Source: Saccoglossus kowalevskii | Lineage: Eukaryota > Hemichordata > Enteropneusta > Harrimaniidae | Direction of reading: 5' to 3' | Length of the DNA: 18,227 bases | NCBI RefSeq assembly: GCF_000003605.2 | Contig: NW_003137836.1 | Location: forward strand, 1 to 18,227 | Shown: positions 9,609 to 18,227 of the stretch, piece by piece | Position numbering within the stretch: position 1 is the first letter of the stretch | How the letters are laid out: every line of letters begins with the position of its first letter | Position numbers and translations under genes: made by a program | The notes under the pieces: model-generated | Seen by the model: the letters and a program-made list of their open reading frames with translations, nothing else | Database searches by the model: none | Told to the model about the DNA's origin: nothing

Positions 9609-9659
9609 TATTGCATAATGGTATGCCCCAACCCAGTCCTTTGTAGCTGGTCAGCACTC

Positions 9660-10260
9660 AATTTCCAGTCTCAGTTTCTCGCGTATGTCGTTGTCTTGGT
9701 AATATTTATAAATTCCAGTGACAGCCAATCAACGAGTGCTGTGTTCAATGACGTTATTTGAAAATGTTCCAATGTTATTCCATTGGCCAATAGAAACCAC
9801 GTTTTGAATTTGATTTTTGAAATTTATGAAAATTGGTTTGTGGTTGCGATAGTGTAAATTAAATTGTTCAATATCTGATGGTTCAGTCCACTACCAACAA
9901 ATCGCGCTAAAAAAAAATACGGCCGTAAAAGACAGGCATATTTGTAAATTTGTCGTATAGTCCCTGAAGCCACAGTCACGCGTGAAGTAGCGCTTGTCTG
10001 TATGTTGCTCGGCTTACAATATATCTAAGACAAGGAAAACGCGCCGCGCAGTTACACTCTCGTGAATGGTGCAATAGACAGTGGACGTGTCGCGTGTTTT
10101 TTCATTGCGCAAATTTGACTGGAACTGGTTACGAACCAGTTGAGCAAGGCTAACCGAGTCGTGACCTCGATGTGGTTCGTAACCAGTCTTGTGATTGGTT
10201 GTTGACAAATGCTGAACAGGCCACGCCTCCAACTGTGCCTGCGTTCGGGCAAACCGTTAG
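9660..10260. promoter_or_regulatory. CpG/CCAAT-rich promoter-like stretch without a gene
   Basis: Raised CpG content with CCAAT boxes at 9725-9729 and 9787-9791 (the latter beside an ATTGG at 9782) and another ATTGG at 10194-10198. Sequence such as cgcgccgcgc near 10040 is unlike the AT-rich surroundings. No open frame here resembles a known protein. It may be a promoter or enhancer, or an ancient repeat. Confidence 0.3.
10123..10187. repeat. Nested palindromes
   Basis: A perfect palindrome aactggtt-acg-aaccagtt occupies 10123-10141. In addition, 10124-10138 is the exact reverse complement of 10173-10187 (15 bp, 34-bp spacer). The DNA could therefore adopt either a small or a larger hairpin. 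Confidence 0.8.
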
Positions 10261-10661
10261 GAATTCCTAAATGGAGTAAATTTGTGTAGTTTTCTTGATT
10301 TATTCTGCAGATATCGGTAAAATATAGGTAGGGCTTTGGCGAAATTTGAAGAAGCAACTAATATTCTTCAACCTGGTATTTTTTTTAGATTTTATTTTTC
10401 ATTCTTTTCGTCTGTTTTTTCGAGTTTAAAAAATGTGAGCTGGCTGGAGCCTTCATCCCTTGTCTATTTCTTACACTAGATACCAGCCGATAACCCCCCC
10501 CCCCCCCGCTCATAGAGACTGCGTACTACCGTTGATTATAGTTCCTGGGCCCCCTGTGGTAGAACTGATAAAGATACGTGTTTTGAACGATAATACGTAT
10601 TTTGTTGAATATATTTAAAAATACAGTAACAATAGAAATGTAAATTATGCAGTATTTAGTG
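10188..10661. other. Convergent intergenic end with probable 3' UTR of the - strand gene
   Basis: Holds a 14-nt C-run at 10494-10507. The best poly(A) signal for the - strand gene is TTTATT at 10299-10304 (AATAAA on the - strand), about 360 bp past its stop. A palindrome taggaattccta lies near 10259-10270. No other gene was seen. Confidence 0.5.
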
Positions 10662-10910
10662 TTATATATCAGACGAGACTGAGATCGGTCTATGTAGTAG
10701 TTTATGCCACCATCTTCTCCGATGGCGAGATTTTGAGCAGCCTTTTATGTCATCTGCCTGGCAACCGTATGGCAGTACTTCGTCAGTTTCTCTCTCGTTA
10801 TTCGCGTCATCACCGCTGGTGGCGCTTTCGATCACTGTCGCACAATTTTCTTCAATTTGAAGTTCATTTTCTATGGCGTCATTTTCACTCAAGTACTGAA
10901 TTACGGGCAC
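10662..10910 (-). CDS. Unknown gene, terminal coding exon 7
   Basis: Acceptor ctattgtacag. It encodes 82 residues: acidic first (ENELQIEEN, DDANNERETDE), then a basic aromatic patch (KSRHRRRWWHKLLHRP) and the terminus ISVSSDI. An AT microsatellite lies about 20 bp before its acceptor in the preceding intron. Confidence 0.8.
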   Translation of the reverse strand: MPVIQYLSENDAIENELQIEENCATVIESATSGDDANNERETDEVLPYGCQADDIKGCSKSRHRRRWWHKLLHRPISVSSDI

Positions 10911-10930
10911 CTGTACAATAGAGAAGTTAC

Positions 10931-10964
<34 letters not shown>

Positions 10965-12549
10965 CGTCACGAGACAAAAAAAAACATTTTTAACGATGAC
11001 ATATTAGTATAACCTTAATTTTTCTAACAACTAACCTGCGTCGTTGGAGTTGCTTCATTATTTTCCTTGTTATTGTTGCCATCTATTGTCTTTATACCGG
11101 ACTTCATATCTCTAATTTTGTGTTGTTCTTCTAACATCTTAAATCCGTGGTCGCAATACGCATCAAGCCATTCGCGAAACTGCAATTAATATATAAGATT
11201 AATATAAACGCTATACCAGGGATTCTCGTAAGTTGTTACCCGCACATGCGCAGACAGACTATGCTAAAACTCCCCTATAAAGTATCAAATGCATGCGTAA
11301 TGCGCCGACTAAAAGTAAACAAAGTATTTCACATTTGACACAAAATATATTGTCTTGTCAAAGTGATGGCGAACGGGAACACGAGCGCGTAAGACTATAC
11401 AGCTCCGTGTGTTTCTTTAGTGAGTGTTCATGCCGTCTGATATGTCATATTATAACTGGATATACTTGTGTCGAATATCGTCTTACCTCTGGACTGCCGT
11501 CAATTTTTGGAATCTTTTTCAAATTAGGCACATATTTGGGAGTGGGTGGTTTAGATAGCTCGGCTGAAAAGAAAATTATTATCAATATAACTTTGATTTC
11601 GTTGCTTATGGCGGCACATTCGCAGGCACAATATCATCACTATTCTTAAAATAACCTGAAGCAATAATGTTAAAACGATGTGGAAAATGAAAGTCGAAGT
11701 AACTGCAAAAAGTCGCACAATGTCTTTGAATTACGTAATATATCTTTACCTTTCTTTATCTCCCTCATTCTCCGATGGTATTCCTTGGTGTCCATCTTAA
11801 GTATCGTAAACACCGCTAACCACTTCGTCATTTTTGATCTCTTTCGAGATGAAAAGTACAATGACTTTTTCTATCAGAGATTGAAAAGATATATCTTCTT
11901 ATTGTCTTCACAGTGTGTAAATGCAGACAGTGACAATAAAATGACATTAATATTTTTCATGGAGGAGGTAACTTACCTTTGAGACGAGTGCAAACATGTG
12001 TGATTTTTTTGGAGCCACTGCAGGCAGTTTCGGTTTTGTCACTATTTCGTAGTCTTCAAGTGTGATAAGTTGATCGGATAAACTACCCTGAAAAAGTAAT
12101 GCATTGAAATGAAAATAACAATTCGATTCAAAATTAGAATAATTCACGACGACGAGAGGTGTTAAAAACACGTTACCTTTCTGCGGATGGTGAGAAAAAA
12201 CGGGAATCTAACAACAGCATTGGCTCTCATCCACACCGGGCATGAAGACGTCATGTAAGAAACTGTGCCCTCGAGTAATCTGACGAGAAAGCCTCCGTCT
12301 ATCTTGGATACCGATGGTCGATACATTTCCCGCAACTGAAATGTAATAGAAATGTATTATAAATAGGCTTTAAATAAAAAAACTGCAGTGCTAGCGTAAC
12401 TACGTGTGTTGAATAACATCGAGTATCAGTGTAAAAACGACAAGTCATGTGATGTGTGGTATGATTCAAAAGTGGCGAAAAGTCGTGCTAGAACAAACAG
12501 AAATACTTACAAACTCTGTAATATAATTTTCCAATACTTCATCCGCCAT
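10662..12549 (-). CDS. Unrecognised seven-exon gene encoding a 299-residue protein
   Basis: Join on the - strand: 12549-12511, 12335-12177, 12087-11977, 11870-11750, 11563-11487, 11179-11036, 10910-10662 (exactly 900 nt with TAG/TAA-type stop at 10662-10664). All introns are GT-AG and phases agree (0,0,0,1,0,0). The start aaaATGgcg has A at -3 and G at +4 and is followed by ADEVLENYITEF. Residues 14-66 include a hydrophobic VVRFPFFLTI stretch, 118-126 WLAVFTILK, 144-169 a Pro/Lys-rich segment, and 170-193 a charged helical segment starting FREWLDAYCDHGF. Residues 218-275 are acidic and 277-292 are Arg/Trp/His-rich (RHRRRWWHKLLHR). No signal peptide or clear membrane span is visible. I do not recognise the family. 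The consistent splicing makes a real gene very likely. It converges on ERCC6L2. Confidence 0.82.
10931..10957. repeat. (AT)n microsatellite
   Basis: About 13 AT units within the 125-bp last intron of the - strand gene, 20 to 47 bp from the 3' splice site. Length variation here could affect splicing of the last exon. Confidence 0.95.
11036..11179 (-). CDS. Unknown gene, coding exon 6
   Basis: A 144-nt phase 0 exon with acceptor taattgcag and donor gttagt. It encodes 48 residues, starting FREWLDAYCDHGFKMLEEQ, a likely amphipathic helix, then an Asn/Thr-rich low-complexity end. Confidence 0.8.
11487..11563 (-). CDS. Unknown gene, coding exon 5
   Basis: A 77-nt exon with a strong acceptor (ttttcttttcag) and donor gtaaga. 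It completes the split alanine codon and encodes a Pro/Lys-rich stretch with KPPTPKYVPNLKKIP. Confidence 0.8.
11750..11870 (-). CDS. Unknown gene, coding exon 4
   Basis: The preferred acceptor is ctctgatag, placing the exon start at 11870. A second in-phase acceptor (ctcgaaag) would start it at 11840 and drop 10 residues. The donor is gtaaag. It encodes a basic segment with TKWLAVFTILKMD and EYHRRMREIKK and leaves one base for the next exon. Confidence 0.78.
11977..12087 (-). CDS. Unknown gene, coding exon 3
   Basis: A 111-nt phase 0 exon with acceptor ttttcag and donor gtaagt. It encodes 37 residues including LITLEDYEIVTKPKLPAVAP and SHMFALVSK. Confidence 0.82.
12177..12335 (-). CDS. Unknown gene, coding exon 2
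   Basis: A 159-nt phase 0 exon with acceptor catttcag and donor gtaacg. It encodes 53 residues with a helical start (LREMYRPSVSKIDGGFLVRLL) shortened here to the key LREMY and GGFLVRLLEG parts, then CPVWMRANAVVRFPFFLTI. Confidence 0.82.
12511..12549 (-). CDS. Unknown gene, coding exon 1
   Basis: A short 39-nt exon, ATG to donor gtaagt (12510-12505), encoding 13 residues (MADEVLENYITEF). The overlapping longer frame at 12507-12695 is a shadow in another phase. Confidence 0.8.
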
Positions 12550-12960
12550 TTTATGTAGGTTTTAAAACAATCGTTAAAAGCTAGACAGCTCGACTTGTAC
12601 GTCCGTACTTTACGAAGTGAGTTTGGGAATGGAACACATCTTGCACTTGTTGCCACCAGCAACACGCATTGATGACGACACAGACGCTGTTCCACGCGTT
12701 CCGCCTGTCACACGGCGCCACGTCACAAGAGAAAAAGTGGTGACCGGCAGACGTGTGTTATGTTGGTTTAGCCAAGATATTTTATATTATATTACTATTC
12801 ACCTAAATATAGAAAAAAGGCATCGATGAGATGCGTTAGTTAAAATGAAAGGCGCCAAGTTTAGAGAAACTCTCCCGCACCGAATGCGATGTTGATGACG
12901 GCCATAGATGGCGCCCTCTCCAGTTTTGTTTGCTGGTGTTTACGAACATTGCAGCAATTT
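12550..12960 (-). promoter_or_regulatory. Probable promoter and 5' UTR of the unknown gene
   Basis: CpG is denser here than in flanking DNA (for example around 12690-12740 and 12840-12915), as expected of an animal housekeeping promoter. The start codon lies at its left edge. A CTCF-like site on the - strand lies at 12910-12923. No TATA box or transcription start could be fixed. Confidence 0.45.
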
Positions 12961-14218
12961 GCCTAAATAGGCGATTTTCCGTTCATTACAAGATCAAATA
13001 ATTTGATTTTAAACTTTATTTCTATAGTTTTATAGTTATAGTTCAATTTTGAAATATCATTATGAGAATATATTGTTTAATACACTTACTTCAATATTAA
13101 AACAATTGTTATACTATCTCACTTTTGGTAGAATATGTATATATTTTCTACAAAATTGTGTAATACGTTTATTACATGCAAAATAATTACGAAAAACTAT
13201 TGAAAACCTTGAAATATACTGTAATGTGGGACCATATGGCATTAAAAACCCCTACGGACGCTTAACAGACGTCACTACGGCGCTGTGATCTGATAGTTCT
13301 GTTTTTACATTCGATTTCACACATAACGATATTTATAAAACATTATTAAAACATAATTTGTAATTAATGCTCGCGAAATGACATTGAAGATAAATTACAC
13401 TTTTTATTACTTTGCCCTAAATATTTAGACAGACAAAAAAAAACGACAGATATTGCATTTTCTGCTAAAATTACCAATTCATTCCAGAAACTTTAATATA
13501 TCTACTTAAAAATACAGATGAGGAAATGATAATAAGCGTAGGAAGTTTTTTAAACAGGTGCTTCACAGCACGAAATGAAATTGCATAATTTTCTTCTAAT
13601 GCTACTCGTACTACTTTTCAGCTTTTGTTACGGTATATATTAATTGCTAACAACTGATAGAAATGTACTTTTTATAAATATGCAATACAATATTACTTCT
13701 TACTTACTAACGCGGAATCTCACACTGAACGGCAAATAGTCTATAAGGTACAGTTTAAACAAATCTTCTGACTTCAAATGTTCGGCCCTAATGTGTAACC
13801 ACCGAATTTTAGCTCATATTTCACACAAAAAATCACAACTTTGAATGAACTGTACCATTGTCACGTGAACAATCACGCCATAAAAGCGAGGGTTAATGAG
13901 CTGTGTTTGTTATCATTCAAAGATTTTATTTTATTAATTATTGTAATTGATAAGATATGTAACAAGTATATCAACTTATCTATGCTGACAATTGTCCTTG
14001 TACAACCTACAGTCTGTGTTTTTGCTTGATGGTTTGTGACAGCATGTTCAATACATTATTAAACGTTTTCTTCCAAATATTGTTAGTCACATTTCGTGTG
14101 TCAGGTAGAGTGTACTAGGTATAAAATTGTGTTTCTATCGAGACCTGTGTTTGATTAATTGACGTGGTTGAGCGCCCTCATTCGATCTCAATTATACTGT
14201 TTACTCACTTGATGGCAT
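12961..14218. other. Intergenic AT-rich DNA, no gene seen
   Basis: Long AT-rich stretch. The only open frames are short and lack protein motifs or splice support. No repeat array was noticed. Confidence 0.6.
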
Positions 14219-14227
14219 GGTACCTGA
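14219..14227. repeat. Left target-site duplication (ggtacctga)
   Basis: Identical to 14776-14784 and directly abutting the left inverted repeat. Confidence 0.85.
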
Positions 14228-14775
14228 TAGCCCTGCGTACAGTGCTGTGTGTACGGGGACGCGTTCAGTTGATAGATGTCCCCACCACAGCCCTGCATAC
14301 CTCCATAGACAAAGTACGGGACTTTGAAAAATACAACATTTTTAATGAAATAACATGCCCAGGTACCAAAAATGATGATCGATCACCAGATATATCCAGA
14401 ACTCCCAGTTCGGAGTCCAATTGTGGATGAAATCGGCTACTTTGCCCTAAAAACAAACACATTCTCTTGCGTGAATGAAATTAAAAATGGCGGCGCTTGG
14501 TGGATAATTTCTCCGGTACCTACGCGTTTACATTTTGTCCGTCTTTACTAGTCGCATTTTAAAGACGTTTCAGTTTCAGATAACTTTGTAATGGTTGTTA
14601 CGGATAACTATCGTTATTTAAACCGATTTCGGCTGGGAAACTACTTATTTTTAACTTGCGCACCAATTACGGTGCGCTTCCTCCCGGACTTTGTCTATGG
14701 AGGTACGCAGGGCTGTGGTGGGGACATCTATCAACCGAACGCGTCCCCGTACACACAGCACTGTACGCAGGGCTA
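14228..14775. mobile_element. Nonautonomous DNA transposon with 94-bp TIRs and 9-bp target duplication
   Basis: The left arm 14228-14321 is the reverse complement of 14682-14775 with three mismatches in 94 bp; both ends begin tagccctgcgtac. The 9-bp direct repeat ggtacctga lies immediately outside at 14219-14227 and 14776-14784. Long inverted repeats plus a 9-bp duplication fit Mutator-like elements best; Merlin (8-9 bp) is an alternative. The 360-bp core has no transposase. Just inside the right arm is a small palindrome gcgcacc/ggtgcgc (14658-14677). Similar peptides read from the two arms are artefacts of the inversion. Confidence 0.88.
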
Positions 14776-14784
14776 GGTACCTGA
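14776..14784. repeat. Right target-site duplication (ggtacctga)
   Basis: Identical to 14219-14227 and directly abutting the right inverted repeat. Confidence 0.85.
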
Positions 14785-15831
14785 CACCAGCACGAGTTAT
14801 TGCGTTTGGCAGTTTCGTAGCATATATTCTCTTTTTTATTTTGGTGTATGTTTTTGATTGTGTTATTATGTTTATATGTAAGTCTTTCAAAGCACGATTG
14901 TGCCCGATTATGTGGTTTCGTTAGCAGGTTCTGGGTAGATGGGCGTGTTGGTGGCGCTATTACGTTCCCATTAATAGTAAGTTGGAAGCACCCCCCCCCC
15001 CCCACACACACACAGACGTTCGCCGTTCTAGTTGAAGTTGAGCGGATGTTGAGCATATCAGTTTTTACGGATGACGATATATTGAGGGACGGAGTGATTT
15101 TCGATGTTTGGAGGCACGATCAATTCAGCGTGTATTGACTCATTGCGATATTTAGAAGCGATGTTTCTCAAGGCAAAAGCGATTCAATAAAGACAAAAAA
15201 GATTCAAGGATTACAACTATTAAGGTGGCAGGAGTACTTTTTTGTTATCTACTGAGTGTTATTTAAAATTAGTTTCAAAATCGACGCACGTAAGTACATC
15301 GTGTTTGTGTATAGGAAGTGTCCCGGGTTACTGTCAGCGTCACGATACAGGTACATTCTGTGCTGCCTACGTATTTACGTAGCGATTCACCAGTCCATTG
15401 GCAATGGCACTCCCAATGGCTGGATCCAGGTTAAATAACGGGTGCAATAATAACGTAATGCAATAATGACATGAAGGTTCGATTTGTACATTATGAAGCA
15501 AAGAATATACATGATAAAATTTGCAATAATTTTAACACTTATTAATATGCAATATTAATAATTCAAGAATTAATATTTTACCAATTGTTCCTCACCCCTC
15601 CAAACAATATGAATAGTTCTGTAATCTCCTTTAATCTCCTTTAGACAAACGCACCCAGTGCGAGATGTACGGCCATGCTTCAGTCAATCAGATGGCCTGA
15701 TTTTGACCATGAATGCTATTTAATAGCAAATCGACCACATTTTCCAACTTAGTAAAGATGTAATGTATGGTATTGACGAGGAAAATCACAACAAATAAAA
15801 TAAAAAGCGAGATTTATAATGACAAGTACAT
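14785..15831. other. Intergenic, no gene seen
   Basis: Mixed-composition DNA between two mobile elements. It contains a C-run joined to a CA microsatellite (14991-15014), a palindrome near 15369-15384 (ctacgtatttacgtag) and tandem copies of taatctccttt near 15622. No coding signal was recognised. Confidence 0.6.
14991..15014. repeat. C homopolymer (13 nt) followed by (CA)n
   Basis: Thirteen C residues run directly into about five CA units. Confidence 0.95.
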
Positions 15832-17665
15832 TTAAGGTAGAGATGCAGTTTATTTGGCTTGCTTTTTAATTGAGTAATTAGACAATGAAGATGGTATTAT
15901 ATATCCAACATTTTATATATTTTCTGAAAGCTTATTATACAAACTTTGTAAAACTTGTCTTTATTTTAAATATCCAGAATGCGTTTTTGATTTTGGGTCA
16001 AAAATATGCCTTTTTGGACAAAAGTGGTTTAAAAAAATAGCTTAAAATTTTCAAGTCCGTTTGTGGGTAAAATTGCATCACTGGATACCTTGGTATACTA
16101 CTAATTCAAATGCGTCCACTCATCTCTCTAACGGCTTTCAAAGTCGCACAGCATGACCTCAAAGTTCACTCTTTTCTATTTTTGCATAATTTATATATCC
16201 ATGTTAATTGCGGACTTGTTATTTTTGTTCCACTCGCCGTAATAAACTGCCCGGACGCATTTTGAGGGGGAACACCTTGTCAATAATGTGTGAAAATTCG
16301 AGGCAAATGGCCAAAGCGTTTATCAGCTATTTTAATTTAAACCCCAAGAATTCACCAAAAATAGAAGACGAGAAAAAGGCTAATTTGCATATTTGCGCGT
16401 TAAACCGGGAATTACTGCTTTGTCATACTTTCTAGACTATTGAAATTGAAAGTTAACGTATAGACATAAACATTTTATGTAAAATCGTTGGACCAGAACA
16501 ACTGCTCTTGAATATATAAATCAGAAACACGTCATCCATACCAGTGTTTTGATGGGAATTATTAAACAGGAGGCGGTCCTAGGAAGGTGACCTTTTATCA
16601 CGATCAAAACATCATGGCTTCTCTTCGATACATTTTCAATAAAAAATCTACGAGTATTTCAGAGCCTATGGTTTACCGTGAAGAATACAAAGTGGGATAT
16701 TAAATTATTTATCCTCGATGATTTGTATGTAGTATTGAGAACCAACTCCAGGAAGCGAACGCACAAGAATGAATAATCGCGTAATCCTAGAATCGAAACG
16801 CGAGGCACAGAAGTTTTGTTCATCGTTTCCAATCCCATTTTTCCCACTGCAACATATTTGTTAAAAGAAATATTTGAATTCTGTTGTACAGGACGGTCGC
16901 CTGCAAGAAGAGAGCTCCAGCTCCTAACGTAAAAATTTTAAAATTTCGACCGGTTTTAAATAATTTGTGTTGGAAATCTAACATGTTTTAAGAGTGCAAA
17001 ATTAACGTGCATTTTCGAGCGGTCGTTTTTTTCTGAATAGAAATCGGCAAATGAAAAAGATAGGAGTGCTAAACAGTGTGCTTCGTTAGTTTAAAAAAAA
17101 TGGAATGTCCGTCAAATTGACGTAAACTTCGCCATTTTTCACGGGAAAAAACAAAGGTCGTGGCCGAGTTGCAGGCTAAAAAACTCAAAAATCAAAACAA
17201 AATCATCAATCAGTAAGTATTATGACAAGGAAAACAAAACATCAGACGCGGAGAAGCGGTCAGCGCGTCAAAAGAGTTGTTAATGTATCAAGTTACCTCT
17301 CTCTGTGGTTTATTAACGCTGAGAAAATATAATGTTTGGTTTGCTAGCGAGCGATAACTGATTTGAGAATAATTGCACATGCGCGTGAATTGAATGAACT
17401 ATGACCGTACAATCTCGATTTGCATATTGTCAATCAAAGGTCCTGTTATTTGATTACTCATGCAAATTAGGCAATTGGACATAAACATTGCCACGTGTGA
17501 GTGTTTTTAATTTTTAACCAGAAAATAAACAGCAATTTTAACGGTGTTCCAATAAGAATTCATTGGTCAAATTTTCGCAGAATGTTCTTTAGATAAAAAT
17601 CTATATAAAAAACGAAAAAAATATTTTTGATTGAAATTCACAAATAAACTGCATCTCTACCTTAA
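15832..17665. mobile_element. TTAA-flanked nonautonomous DNA transposon (about 1.83 kb)
   Basis: 15832-15856 is the perfect reverse complement of 17641-17665 (25 bp). Both termini begin TTAA-ggtagagatgcag. If TTAA is the target duplication, the element proper is 15836-17661 with 21-bp inverted repeats. TTAA duplications are typical of piggyBac and Kolobok superfamilies; a GG start is closer to Kolobok and its T2-type relatives. The interior has only short open frames (longest 75 codons at 16208-16435) with no transposase motif, so it is probably mobilised in trans or is a decayed copy. Confidence 0.8.
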
Positions 17666-18227
17666 TGATGAAACAACATTAATATGGCGGTACCACAAAG
17701 ACTAGCTGTATACAATAAACAAATGATTCAGTTAAGCCATAAATACAATAACATGTATAAACACCTCATATAAATCTTTCCAATGACTTATAATAGAAAA
17801 ATAAGAGGATAAATGAAAATTGAATAAACATATGTGTGTACAATTACTGGTATGTATGTATGGTACCGTGGACTCATGGTGGCTTCCAATTCCGATATGT
17901 GAATTTACTTTATACATTATTTTTGTAATGATTTTCTAAACACTGTTTACACAAATTTTAATATATTTTCTCTAAAAGGTCTTGCATATTTGAAAGTGAA
18001 TAATCGCAATAGAATGTTTTATCGTTTTTATATTTTTCCACTAACAAAGAATAATATATCATCTATTATTATAAGAAAGTAGATATAATAAACCCATATT
18101 AAATATAATTGTAATACTCTTATATGTTATATATATATATAAGGATATTATTTTTGTTATTTTTTTTTGTCAAAATATTGTCTAAAGATTTCTCATTATA
18201 CATTAAATGCCCTTTCTCCAAAAAACT
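17666..18227. other. Intergenic AT-rich right edge, no gene seen
   Basis: Very AT-rich. It includes a short AT run near 18128-18141 and no recognisable coding, RNA or repeat feature. Confidence 0.6.

Noticed and set aside
10126-10187. tRNA-like box B string (ggttcgtaacc)
   Set aside because: No A box or cloverleaf is found at a suitable distance; the palindromes explain the pattern.
10014-10357. Overlapping - strand open frames of 72 and 101 codons
   Set aside because: They overlap in different phases within CpG-rich DNA containing palindromes and show no domain-like sequence.
10805-10835. CTCF-like ggtggcgct string
   Set aside because: It lies in coding exon 7 of the unknown gene and misses several core positions.
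14164-14890. Open frames on both strands sharing an LRTVLCVRGRV-like peptide
   Set aside because: The shared peptide comes from the two inverted 94-bp arms of the transposon, so it is a structural duplicate and not evidence of a gene.
16208-16435. 75-codon open frame with a CYFC motif inside the TTAA element
   Set aside because: Too short and without further zinc-binding or catalytic residues to be called a transposase remnant.

Overview
This window looks like nuclear DNA of an AT-rich invertebrate animal. Both genes are split by GT-AG introns of about 0.1 to 1.8 kb. Between and inside them lie a decayed CR1/L2-type LINE, foldback DNA elements, simple repeats and an 86-bp tandem repeat. I see no prokaryotic features. 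The species cannot be fixed from the sequence; a marine deuterostome or lophotrochozoan would fit.

Left part (1-8205): the 3' half of an ERCC6L2-type SNF2 helicase gene on the + strand. Its 5' part lies off the left edge. Eight exons with mutually consistent phases (568-713, 1901-2096, 3861-4010, 4315-4407, 4966-5458, 5697-5851, 6547-6746, 7075-7921) encode 759 residues. In order these are the end of the helicase C-terminal lobe (motifs V and VI), a family-specific extension, an acidic/basic linker, the conserved ERCC6L2 C-terminal block and a charged tail. The introns carry the 86-bp tandem array, an antisense LINE relic, palindromic repeats, an AATC microsatellite and a possible hammerhead-ribozyme relic. 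The 3' UTR holds a polyadenylation signal and a CTCF-like motif.

Middle (8206-10661): intergenic DNA between convergent genes. It has a roughly 320-bp inverted-repeat element with GC-rich ends, C-homopolymers and a CpG/CCAAT-rich stretch with strong palindromes but no recognisable gene.

Next (10662-12549, - strand): a complete, previously hidden seven-exon gene. Its exons total exactly 900 nt and encode 299 residues. I cannot assign the protein to a family. It starts in a good Kozak context and ends in an acidic then Arg/Trp-rich tail. CpG-richer DNA to its right (12550-12960) is the probable promoter.

Right part (12960-18227): no gene recognised. It contains two structurally clear DNA transposon-like insertions. 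One is 548 bp with 94-bp terminal inverted repeats and a perfect 9-bp target duplication (14228-14775). The other is about 1.83 kb with 25-bp perfect inverted termini that include TTAA (15832-17665). Neither shows a transposase. The two genes are convergent and I see no sequence evidence that they work together.
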